The notes beneath the pieces are model-generated. The model had not been told where the DNA came from, searched no databases, and worked only from the letters and a program-made list of their open reading frames with translations. This document shows positions 1 to 9,751 of a stretch of DNA of 64,000 bases, one piece after another (the stretch's first letter is position 1; every line of letters starts with the position of its first letter). Source of the stretch: Asparagopsis taxiformis (lineage: Eukaryota; Rhodophyta; Florideophyceae; Bonnemaisoniales; Bonnemaisoniaceae); the NCBI GenBank assembly GCA_030407315.1, contig JALQPE010002244.1, forward strand, positions 1-64,000, given 5' to 3'. The position numbers were made by a program, and so were the translations under genes.

Positions 1-376
1 ACGCAACCCAACGCATGCTGGAAATATCGGCACGTGTTGATGGCCGACTTCGTCCGGTTGTCCCCCGAACGGCGACGTGGAAACGGGCACATACGGCTTT
101 GAGCCACGACACGCGCGCCCTTACCAAAGGCACACCGACGCTTGCGTGCTTCATGATCTGGCACGCCGAGTACCGGCGGCCCCCAGCGTTCAACTACAGC
201 GCGTGTACCAAGTGGAGAACCAAAGAGGCGGGACGGGACACGTAGTTACCACAAGACGAGGGTTTATTGCAAGGAGAATGTAATGCGTGTTAACGGGATG
301 GAGCAAGAATCAGGACGGAGGTGCGCGTGTGTCACGTCCGACGCGTGTGACAGCTGACGAACTACCCGCAGTGATT
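1..376. other. Left flank of gypsy A; no convincing gene
   Basis: No ORF here resembles a known protein. Positions of about 40-125, read on the plus strand, align at roughly 70% by eye with the minus strand of 12480-12550 on the other side of gypsy A; both contain a reading frame with the residues YGFEP. The flank is therefore probably the tail of an antisense ORF of the gypsy B type, in opposite orientation to the right flank. Confidence 0.4.
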
Positions 377-1034
377 TGTAGTAGGTAGAAAATCCGCAAA
401 GCGGCAAAACCACCCTACAGGTGTCCCGAGTTCGGTAGCGTGGTAGAGCAAGCGAATCTTGCGTCAACCGCCAATGGCGAGTATACCACGAAAGGTCTTC
501 CGGTAATACCGGGTGAAGGTTGGGGGTGCTCACGCACGAAGTGCGTATTGATGGAGCAGAAAGACGTAACCCGTCGAGCTGTATAGCTAAAGCTAATTCG
601 TCCTAGAAGGATAGAAAAGAGCGATGCAAACACTGTTCAGTGGAGTCGTAAATTCCACGTGAGTTTACGTTACCTCTAAAGGTTAAGCACTCTGGCTAAT
701 CCAGAGGCATTTTATACTAAACTAAGTTACTGTAAACAGTTAGGGTAGGTAGACAGTTAGGAATAAATATCCTTATGTGCACCAATCAGATCCCTGATTA
801 TGGCGACTGCGGGAGCCCGCGAGATCACCGACTGTTAGTGTTACAGTGTAAAGTTAGCTGAGTCAGCTTAGTTAAAATTTGCCCCTTGTGGGGTCTTTAG
901 TTGTCCCAATGGGTCCCTCTCCCTCACTGGTCTGAGGTACAGCGAGGCTGTTTCCATTGGTTATTCCCGAACCGGGGTCGTCCAATAGGATGTCGACACG
1001 ACCCCACCAGGGCAGACCACTCCGTGGTATGACA
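377..1034 (-). repeat. 3' LTR of gypsy A
   Basis: This is a direct repeat of 11803-12461, starting TGTAGTAGG and ending TATGACA on the plus strand. It differs from the other copy at scattered positions and by one base of length. The purine-rich tract next to 1034 identifies it as the 3' LTR of a minus-strand element. Confidence 0.95.
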
Positions 1035-1047
1035 TCGCCCCCTCCTA
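1035..1047 (-). other. Polypurine tract of gypsy A
   Basis: On the minus strand the bases directly before the 3' LTR read AGGAGGGGGCGA, the expected plus-strand DNA primer of a retrotransposon. Its place, flush with the LTR edge, supports both the LTR boundary and the element orientation. Confidence 0.8.
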
Positions 1048-1522
1048 AGCCAATTGTCGTCCCGACAATTAAAATTCCAAAAATCCGTTGATTTTAAATT
1101 CCCAAATAATTTCCACCGCCGTGGCCGGCCAGCCGGGTAAAAATTTTGCGCGCCAAAAATTGGCTGTTATATTTACCCGTGCACACGGTTCCACCCCGAG
1201 CCTCGCTCATCCATCTGACTCACGACCCTTCGGGTTTCTTCATCCTCTTCACCGGCACTGCCGTGTTTTCCAGCCCGCCGTTCCGGATTGCGAAGCGATC
1301 GCCTGCCTGGCGATTTGAATTCCGTACCTTTCGGTAGCTTGCTTGCGTGATACGCGACCTTTCTTGCGTTAAGGGTAACACCCGCTTTGCGTATTTTAGG
1401 TGTCCCTTCGGGTTTCAAGAAAAAGGCTCACGCCTGCTGCGACCGTACGGCTTGTCCGTTGATTTCTTCTTTGGCGATCACTAACTCCAGTGGAGTGTAT
1501 ATAAGGGCGGAAGATCATCAGC
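1048..1522 (+). promoter_or_regulatory. Upstream region and TATA-like box of antisense ORF A
   Basis: This stretch without a supported gene lies between the PPT and the antisense ORF. A TATATAAGG box sits at 1498-1506, just ahead of the ATG at 1523, on the plus strand. This is antisense to gag-pol. The box suggests that the antisense ORF has its own promoter. The spacing to the ATG (about 17 bp) is short, so transcription may start at or slightly after this ATG. Confidence 0.45.
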
Positions 1523-4500
1523 ATGGCTGCACACGGTAACAGCCCACAAGGCAACATGCCTCCTCGTTCAACCCGGGCGTCTTCTCGCCGACCAACAACA
1601 CGCCACCAGGCGTCGCGCGCGAATGCGACTCCGGCTACGCCGTCAACAAACCCTTCGGCATCTGCCGCTGCAGCCCCTGCTTCTTCTGCGCAGCCGCCGG
1701 CTACCGGTTCTCAAGTCCCGCCCTCTTCAGGGAATGTTCAAGCACAGGCTCCGTCGCCGTCATCCACTCGCCGTTCCACGGAACCCTCGCCGAAGGGGAC
1801 GCCTCTCAAGGCCAAGTCAAGTCATCCGGCTGCGCCGTCGAAGGCAATTGCTTCTGCCAGTGACCCTCGCCCGGAGGTAGAAGAAGTGGAAGTCCACGGA
1901 ACACTCCGCGTTCGCCGCCAATCGACAAGCAGGGTTCTCCCCGTTCGCCTCGCCAGACGCCGGAACCGGAAGAGATTGTTGTTGATGCCCCTGCTGCTTC
2001 GCAGCCTGTTCCGACCCCCGCGACTGCCGTCGCTCCTGCCACCACAGGTCGTACCATCGTTCCCCGACCCTCGGAGTATCCGGATCCATATGCGCGGAAG
2101 CCCGCTACGGCTGGGCCGGTCGCGTCCAGGAATCCTTACGAAGACTTGTACAGCCGTAATCGGCAATTTGTTCTTGATGCTCGTAATCGCCAAGCGACCG
2201 AAGAAGTTAACCGCGGGGCTGTGGCCAGCAACTCAACGCTAGCGGCGTATGCTTATGGTGGAAGCGGGACGGCACAGCCGCAAGATACAAGCTTGGGTAG
2301 AGGTCCTCTTGTGGATCCATATCAATCTTCCGTTCCCGTGGGGAGTTCGGCGGCACCGACTTACTCTTCCCCAAAAAGGGTACCGGCTCCTTCCGCCGAC
2401 TGGCGTCGCGAGGGCGAATTTTATCCTTCGAATGCTTCGGAACTCATGGTCTTTGACTCACACGAGTTGCCTTTTGCAAGGTATTTGCGAGCTCCTTGGG
2501 AGTATTATCCCTTCGCCCGTCTACCCCTCCGGGAGTTCGTGAACGAGAACCACACCGACTTGCGTCGAGATCTTCGTCTGATGGTAGGCGTCAAACGCCG
2601 TAATCCCCATGCGCTGCCAAACAGCTGGTCAGCTTACGCTCAACTTCCTTCTTGTCGGCCGATGCGGCATTTTCGTGTTCCTCACACTTTGCAGTGTGAC
2701 CGCACTTTTCTTCTTCACCCAGGCGATGCCTTGTATGTTGAGCGGATGACCCGTCGGCTGTTCGAGCCTCATTCGAACCAGGGAAGTATTCCGGATTTAC
2801 CTATCACTAGGTCAAGGTGGTTTGCGTATCCACCCCGCCCGGATACCGGTATGTTGGAATGTTATATGCGTGTACACGCTCGATACCTGACTCGGTCCAC
2901 AAGCTTGCAAGTGTCGTCACTTGACTACCGAGTGTTCGGTTATCGCGCGAACCGCAACATCAATAACCGGACGGCGAACTTGGCTGTGCCGACAGCGGAG
3001 TTGAACGCGACACTTGAAGATTCCCGCTGGGAAGGCGAGAACTCGCCGCCCTTATGCTTGCCTATTGGGGATACACCAGCGATGCTGTACTTCCACAGTG
3101 TGGTCGAAGCCGATCCCCGTCCTTGGGTGAAGTCTCGGTTCCTGGACTACGTCCTTCTGGAGCGTGAACTCCTTATTGGGTTGGAGATGGCGCGTCTCGT
3201 GGAGACGAGGGGATTCATTCCGGTATTAACCAAGCACTTGGCTGCGTCGGCCGCCACTACCTGGAAGGCTTTCCATGAGGTACCGTTATCACCGGTTGTA
3301 CCGAGGACGCGTAGCGTGGATGCGAAGGTCATTGTCGACCTCCTCGAGGCTTCCTACAAGACCACCGAAGGTATCGAGGAGATTTCTTGTGCGATTGAAG
3401 GCGTGTCGCCGGAGAAGATCATTCCGTACTCGCATCCGAGTCTCCCGTTCAAGCCGGCTAAGCTGACAGCGTATTCTACCCGAGACGGGGTGGTGGTGGA
3501 GACGCCTCCCTTCCGTCGCGATGGCGAGTTCGCCGATGACGGTTATTACGCGGAAGAGCCTGCAAGTTACTCCGACGGAGATTTGGAGGATTACTTATAC
3601 AAGCCCGAACGGGAGATGCATGTACCACGCCCTGGGCGTTCTACTCCGGCTGGATATCGACACGCTGATCCCGGCTTCTCGCCTCACCCGACGGTGCCAG
3701 TCGCGCCCGCTCCTTACGAACCTGGGGTTCCACAATCAAGTGTTCATCCGCCAGTCCCGCGGGGCTTGGCACACCCTACCCGTCAGGGCTCTTCGTCTCC
3801 TTCGGAAGCTCCGTTTCTGTCGCCCGATCGTCGATCGGGTCAGTCCGTGGATCGTGACGGCCAGGCCGGTCGTTCTACCGCTCCTGCGGATGTACTTGGG
3901 TCCCTTTTAACTTCAGCGGAGCTGTTCTCGGTTACGAAGGTGCGTGAATTGGCGGAGACTCTTGGTGATGGCCAACTTTCGTCGGTATTTCCTCCGCGGG
4001 TTAGCGGTTACCCCGTTCGTGGAGCGTTGAATACCTTGGCAATGACGTGTATCACGTTGGGTACCCGGTACAAGGCTAGTCGCGAGCGACGAGATGCTGC
4101 CGAAACGCGCTATCGTGCAGAACGTGCGGGTCGCCGCTTAGCGGAAGAGAAGAACTCTCGATGGGAGCAAGATGCAGCTGCGAGGCAGAAGGTGTTTGAC
4201 GAACTGCAGACACGAGTCCAGGAATTGGAAGAGGAGTTGCGCTTGGCGCGGCGTCGTATACCGCATGAGCGAGGAAGGGATACACCTAGCGCCCTGGGAA
4301 CCCCAGCCAGTCTTCAACCTCAAGGAGGGACTTCCGGACGTCGCCGGGATAGGTCACCCTCTGGTCGAGATGATGGTCGAAATGTTCGCGCTAGGCGCTC
4401 CATGCCAGTTGATGTTGATACGCCGCTGCTACAGCTTGTTGATACGCCTGACCCGCCCAGGGCGGATTCACCTTCGGTGTCCGACGATGTGGATATTCCA

Positions 4501-4710
4501 TCTCCGATGGCACCGGTTCCCTCAGCTCCAGCTGCGTCTCGACATCGCCCTCCGGCTCGGTTGCCTACTTCCCATAGGGATTCTGGCCGTGTGCGTCCTC
4601 GTGACACTCGCCGGTCCACGGCTCAGCATCCGACCAACCGGTCCTTGAGGCCATCCCCATCCTATCCTTCGCATCAGCGTCCTCGTCCTTCCGACAACTT
4701 CCGTCGTTAA
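1523..4710 (+). pseudogene. Antisense additional ORF of gypsy A (coiled-coil protein, one frameshift)
   Basis: This protein of about 1060 codons is encoded antisense to pol, between the chromodomain and the 3' LTR. The first 130 codons (Ala/Pro/Ser/Arg-rich, low complexity) are in one frame from the ATG at 1523. The rest is in another frame, open from about 1900 to the TAA at 4710, so a single-base shift lies near 1895-1905. A middle globular region (about 2400-3400) includes a CDRTFLLHPGDALYVERM stretch with counterparts in the antisense ORFs at 23594-25961 and 47387-49772. It is followed by a disordered segment, a charged coiled coil (about 4060-4265, rich in E, R, A) and a basic Ser/Pro-rich tail. 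I do not recognise the family. It has no gag, env or TM features. Additional ORFs in this position are known from plant Tat/Ogre-type elements; homology to those is not implied. Confidence 0.75.
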
Positions 4711-5042
4711 CGTCTTCCTTCCCTAACCGGGTTATCTTCTTATACGCATTTGCGTCTTGTCTTCAGGTTAGATCGTTCATCCATGCGCCGTGTTCGGCTT
4801 GATCATGTTTGCCATTAAAAGGTTGGAATGTTTTTGTTTTTGTGGAATTTTTCTTTGGCCAGTTGGCTTCATACTTCTACCGAGTCCGGTGTTTGGTGTT
4901 TGGCCAACCCACCGGGTGCTTCTCGTGGTACCTTACCACCTCCTCTTCGTGCTCCCCCGCAGTGACGCTGCAACCACTAGCCGTTCTACTTGACGCTTCT
5001 GCGTACAATCAGCCTAGCTGTGGGGCAACCCTATATTTTCAC
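4711..5042. other. Convergent intergenic region, no gene
   Basis: This stretch lies between the 3' end of the plus-strand antisense ORF and the 3' end of the minus-strand chromodomain gene. It is T-rich on the plus strand with no convincing ORF. As a tail-to-tail junction it probably holds the two polyadenylation regions, but no signal is clear enough to call. Confidence 0.5.
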
Positions 5043-7198
5043 TTATCGGCGCTTCTTAGCCGTTCGTCTTTTAGACGTTTTCTTAGCCGCTTGGCGGTTC
5101 CGCTTACGGAAGTATCGGGAGATTTGTTCGTCAGGCACGTTGTGCCGTTGCGTCCACGTGGGGTCACGGTATCCGTACCACCTTACGAGGAACCACTCCT
5201 CATTATCGTCGTCGACGACATGGTCGATCAAGTCGTCTATGGCGAATTCCTGTTCTTCAGGTGGTTCCAGGTTCTGGGAGATAGCTCCCTGTTCTGGTAG
5301 AACATCTTGGCTCGGCGAGAGTCGTCTTCTTCCGGTGTTAGCCGTGTCACCCGCAGGGGTAAGCGGCTCAGCCGAAGTGGCTTCTTGGGATATTTCCATG
5401 CCGTGTGGTCGGCTTCTTCTGGTTTGTCGTCGAGAGCGACTATTCTTCTTCGGTCTTGTTCCGGTTGGTGCCGTCTGGGTTGATCGGCGTAGCCGGGAGA
5501 ACGTCTTGTTGGCGTCTTGGGAAGCAGGTTCCTGCCTTGTGTCAAGAGTTTCATCTTCGGGGAGGTCGAGTTGAGTGGCCATCGGCTGTGAAGCAGCATT
5601 ATCCTGACGATGAATATCGGCCTGGGCCCCCTCCTCAAAACGGTTCGTCCCGGACCGATACTCGGTGTATTGGTTACGGAATCGCCTTCAACCGCGGAGC
5701 GGGATGACAAAGGCTTGGTTACAGAGTGGCCTGGCTGCAATCCGGCTGGAAGCGTTTCGCGCGGCGGGCTTGATGTATCACGACGTAGTCGCTCTTCCGC
5801 CATACTCGGCATCCTGTTGGCGGTTTGATCGTCGGTTCCCACCGCAGGTACGGATGCTCCGTTAGAAGTTAACCGTGAGTGCGGTGTTTCCTGTTCAGGT
5901 TGTGGCGCATACGTCACGCGGTCGTGGCTAACTTGTTCGACAAGTCCATCCCGTTCTATGTGAACGGTTCGCCTACCGGCTTTCGCGACCTTAAAAGGTC
6001 CTTGCGCTAACGGCGTCAACTTGTTTCGTTCCCATACTTCGGGTTTGTCAAGGTAGACGTAGTCACCTTCCTGAAGGAGTCGCTTGGTCTTCCGGATTCT
6101 CCGGTCAAAGTCCCGTTTATAACGAGCTTTCGTGGCGAGTAGCCTTTGACCGGCCTTCTCAATTGCTTGAGCAATCCGTTGCAGGAAGTCCTGTTTCAAG
6201 AAAGCGTCCGGTTTTTGCCGTGTTCTTGTCGAGTGATGAAGGGAATAAGGGGGTGGTGGTCTACTTAGGATAAGGTCAAAGGGTGTCGTCCCTGTCGTGC
6301 GATGCACGTGCGTATTGTACGCGTACGTCAACGCTGGTGCGTACACGTCCCAGTCATTCTGGTTTTCGTTTACGTAGTTGCGTAACATGTTCAACAACGT
6401 ACGGTTATACCGTTCCACCTGACCGTTGGTCTGTGGGTGGTAGGTCGTTGTGAACAAGTTCTTTGTTCCAAGTTGCAGGCAAACAGCCTGGAAAAGTTTG
6501 GAAGCAAACTGAGGTCCGTTATCGGAGAGCAACGTCCTAGGGGGACCGTACTTGAAAACCCAGTGGGTGCAAAAGGCGACAGCCACATGGTAGGCAGTGA
6601 TACTGCGTAATGGTACAACCTGTGTAAGCTTCGTGAAGCGACAGGTAATTACTAAAAGGTGAAGGTTACCCTTCTTTGTTTTAGGCAGAGGGCCTAGTAA
6701 GTCTATAGAGACTTCTTCCAGCGGTGCTGAAGCTGGGAACAGTTTCAAGGTATTAGCGTGTCTACGCAACTTGAGTCGGTTCCTGGCGCAAGCCTGACAA
6801 CGTTCAACCGTAGCGGTGATATCCGCAGCCATGGCCGGCCAGTAGTACGAGAGACGCATGGTCTCATACATACGGTTTTGTCCGGGGTGACCCGCGAGTA
6901 CATCGTGATGACACATCTTCAACAGGCGGGGCCTGAGTGTTCTTGGTACAACCACTTGGTGGGAATTGTCAAGGGTGGATTTACGTCGCAAGACACCTTG
7001 GTCATCTTCGAAGAAGACAGTGTCAGACTTCTGACTTGTCAATACTTGTTGACAAAAGTCATCAGAGCGTTGCTCCTCGATCCAATCGTTGAGTGTGATT
7101 GGTTCGGAACCTTCTGTCTGAGGATGTGTCGTCATGACAGCTTGGTTTACCTCCATCAGGGGGGGTGTCAGCGGGAGTTCGCCCGATGAGTACATCAA
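5043..7198 (-). CDS. Integrase with C-terminal chromodomain (gypsy A), one frameshift
   Basis: The integrase catalyses 3' processing and strand transfer of the element cDNA. Visible parts in order: an HHCC zinc domain (H-H at residues of about 95-105, CQAC near 137); the DDE core with SIDLLGP, SDNGPQF and NGQVERYN; a GPF module (QGPFKV); a linker; and a chromodomain near the end (FLVRWYGYRDPTW, then a basic tail). Chromodomains direct chromovirus integration to marked chromatin. The chromodomain is in a different frame from the core; the break falls in a G5 run at about 5627-5631. The frame overlaps the RT ORF by 137 nt and is shifted relative to it, so a second break or a recoding site lies near 7198. 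Confidence 0.9.
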
Positions 7199-8684
7199 AG
7201 AACCACGGGTTCATCTCTTCGGTAACAGGTATTTCCTGGTGAAGGTCATACGCGAAGAGCGTGGGTATTTCGTCATCCACTGGATGGGGGTCTGCCCCTT
7301 CCGTTTCGACACGCGATAACGCGTCTGGTACCTGATGAACCCTGCCAGGACGATAGACTATGGTGTAGTCAAACTCCGACAGACGGAGTCGCCAACGACA
7401 CAGGCGCCCTGACGGGTCTGTGATATTCATCAACCAACGCAACGCGTTATGATCGGACCTCACCACGAACTTCGTTTGTTCAAGGTACGGCCTAAGGGTA
7501 GTAACTGCCCATACTACGGCGAGACACTCGCGCTCCCTCGGAGAATATCCCCGTTCAGGTTTGGTCAAGGTCCGCGACCAATATCCTACAGGACGATAGT
7601 CGTCGTCATCCTGCTGTTGCAACAGCGCACACCCTATCTGATACGCAGAGGCGTCTGTATCTACGATGTAGGGTTTACCCACCCTGGGCAAAGCCAGTAT
7701 CGGTGGTTGCACCAGAGATTCTTTAAGTTTATCGAACGCGTGGCGTTGTTCCGCCGTTGGAGGACTTGAACCGAAGCTCGGTAGTTTGTCTTTGGTCAAC
7801 ATCGCGTTGAGGGGGTGGGAGATATCCGCGTACCCTTTGACGAAACGGCGGAAAACACCGCAGCTACCCAGGAAGGAACGCATTTGCGTGGGGGTGGTTG
7901 GAAAAGTTGCTTTCGCGATAGCATCCGTCGCAGTTTGGGCGACCGCCAGCTTACCTGGCATAACAACATGTCCGAGGTAGTCTACCTTAGATTCGAAGAA
8001 GTGGCACTTGGCCAGCTTGAGGGTTACCCCTGCAGTCTTCAACAGTGTGAGTACCTGATCCACTTGGTGGAGGTGGTCTTCCTCACTACGTGAGAAGACG
8101 ATGACGTCGTCGAGATAGATAAGACATGTTTGCCAGCGTACGCTGCTTAGGATAATGTCAATCGCTCGTTGGAACGTGGCTGGTGCATTCTTCAGCCCGA
8201 AGGGCAGTCGTTTAAACCGATACGTTCCAAGATGTGACGTGAAAGCCGTCTTATCTCGATCCTCGGAGGCGACGGGTATTTGCCAATAGCCTGAGTTGCA
8301 ATCAAGCGTGGTGAACACGCGTGCATCTCCTAAGGAGTCTATGCAATCGTCCATACGGGGTAACGGATAAGCATCCGAGATGGTGATGTCGTTGAGACGT
8401 CGATAGTCAACGCAGAAGCGTAATTTACCATCCTTCTTGGGTACCAGGACCACTGGGCTAGCCCACTCGGAGTTCGAGGGTTCGATGACTCCTTTCTCTA
8501 GCATGGAGATGATCTCCTTACTTGCTAGCTCCCTTCTCAAGGGTCCCATTCGGTATGGTTGTTGTCGACGTGGTCGACTTCCTTCGATTATATCAATCCG
8601 ATGCTCGGTTGCTTTAATGTCTCCAGGAGACCCGTCCCACATGGACTCATGTTGCGATAGCATCGCAATAATTTTCTCCTTCAA
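7062..8684 (-). CDS. Reverse transcriptase / RNase H (gypsy A)
   Basis: This copies the element RNA into DNA. The RT fingers and palm are clear: LPFGLKNAPATFQ, then the catalytic YLDD box at residue of about 190. RNase H follows, with VDTDASAYQIG and RSDHNALRWL. The first listed codon is TTG; no independent ATG start is needed because the frame is the same as that of the protease ORF, separated from it by one TAA (8694-8696) and three codons. The ORF ends after an extra-frame tail beyond the true RNase H end. Expression must come from a polyprotein by stop readthrough, or else the TAA is a disabling mutation. Confidence 0.93.
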   Translation of the reverse strand: MKEKIIAMLSQHESMWDGSPGDIKATEHRIDIIEGSRPRRQQPYRMGPLRRELASKEIISMLEKGVIEPSNSEWASPVVLVPKKDGKLRFCVDYRRLNDITISDAYPLPRMDDCIDSLGDARVFTTLDCNSGYWQIPVASEDRDKTAFTSHLGTYRFKRLPFGLKNAPATFQRAIDIILSSVRWQTCLIYLDDVIVFSRSEEDHLHQVDQVLTLLKTAGVTLKLAKCHFFESKVDYLGHVVMPGKLAVAQTATDAIAKATFPTTPTQMRSFLGSCGVFRRFVKGYADISHPLNAMLTKDKLPSFGSSPPTAEQRHAFDKLKESLVQPPILALPRVGKPYIVDTDASAYQIGCALLQQQDDDDYRPVGYWSRTLTKPERGYSPRERECLAVVWAVTTLRPYLEQTKFVVRSDHNALRWLMNITDPSGRLCRWRLRLSEFDYTIVYRPGRVHQVPDALSRVETEGADPHPVDDEIPTLFAYDLHQEIPVTEEMNPWFFDVLIGRTPADTPPDGGKPSCHDDTSSDRRFRTNHTQRLDRGATL

Positions 8685-8693
8685 CTGTGGTTG

Positions 8694-9737
8694 TTAAAGG
8701 TGTTCCAAGGATACATCCTCCCGCCATTGCGGATTCTCTTTCTCCTTGGTTCCCGTCATCGGGTTGGTTAGACTGATGATACGGTTTGAGCCGGAAAAGG
8801 ATAACTCACTAGGGAGCTTTTGATCGGCTGGGACGGGTGCTCGACGGGCAATACCGACAACCGTCCCCTTCGGGAGGTATCTTTCGGTCGAACCAAAATT
8901 GGTGAGAATGACAGTGAAGACTGTACGAGGAATGATTTCAGCAATGCCGTTCGGCATTGAGATCCGCTGTCGGTGGAATAGTTTTTCCTTGGCCTCAAGG
9001 AGGCTTAGTCCGCCCCCAGCACAGACAACCGATGCGGTTAATTGACTCATGGGGGGAATTGTGATTTCTCTTGCTAGCCGGATCCGGTTTGACTGGTGGT
9101 CCAGATCAGTACCCTGCGAAGGGTTTGGTTCATGTACATAGCAAGAAGAAGAGTTGTTCAATTTACTCACGTTTTGTATCAGCAGGATGGCGATCGATCC
9201 ACCATCGTGTACATCAATGCGCTGAGCGCGGCATCGAATTGCATCTACATGTGAGTTCATGATACTTGTTCCCAGGATAACTGGTACTGCCAGCTTAGGT
9301 GCTACAAAGAATTCTGCGTCCAGAACCTTACGTCCTAGCTGTATTAGCAGCTTGATTCTTCCTGTTATCCTGAGAGGATTACCATTGGCGTCTGCCAGTT
9401 GAGGAATGTTCCCGGTTTGCGCGGCATAGGTCTTCCATCCTTTGGGTAAGGTTGATTCTTGGACGACAGAAGGGCCTGAACCTGAGTCCATAACCATACG
9501 CATAGGCGTTAGAAGTGTCTCGGATATTCCGATGGAACCTAAAACCACGTAGTGGGCTGCCTTCAAAAGACACGCAGCCTTTGGCTGAGAGGGGAGGGGA
9601 TAAGGGATATCCCCTGTTGGTGTCTGGGTAGTACGGTTCAACCGCGTTGGTATCTCCGTTCCACCCTGTGGAGGTGTGGATGGTGAGATGTCCACCTTAC
9701 AGCGAAGCTGTTCGACCTCCTGGCGGGAGCGCGACAC
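8694..9737 (-). CDS. Aspartic protease region of Pol (gypsy A)
   Basis: The retropepsin-like segment carries the active-site motif MDSGSG in the middle of the ORF (near residue 80), with the LGTSIMN beta-strand region downstream. The role is cleavage of the Gag-Pol polyprotein. The frame is -1 relative to gag and is open back through the gag stop, so no separate start is required; the nominal first codon is GTG. The remaining 200 residues up to the TAA at 8694-8696 are a protease-RT linker. The protease is expected to act as a dimer. Confidence 0.85.
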   Translation of the reverse strand: MSRSRQEVEQLRCKVDISPSTPPQGGTEIPTRLNRTTQTPTGDIPYPLPSQPKAACLLKAAHYVVLGSIGISETLLTPMRMVMDSGSGPSVVQESTLPKGWKTYAAQTGNIPQLADANGNPLRITGRIKLLIQLGRKVLDAEFFVAPKLAVPVILGTSIMNSHVDAIRCRAQRIDVHDGGSIAILLIQNVSKLNNSSSCYVHEPNPSQGTDLDHQSNRIRLAREITIPPMSQLTASVVCAGGGLSLLEAKEKLFHRQRISMPNGIAEIIPRTVFTVILTNFGSTERYLPKGTVVGIARRAPVPADQKLPSELSFSGSNRIISLTNPMTGTKEKENPQWREDVSLEHL

Positions 9738-9751
9738 CTCACTCCCCCCGG

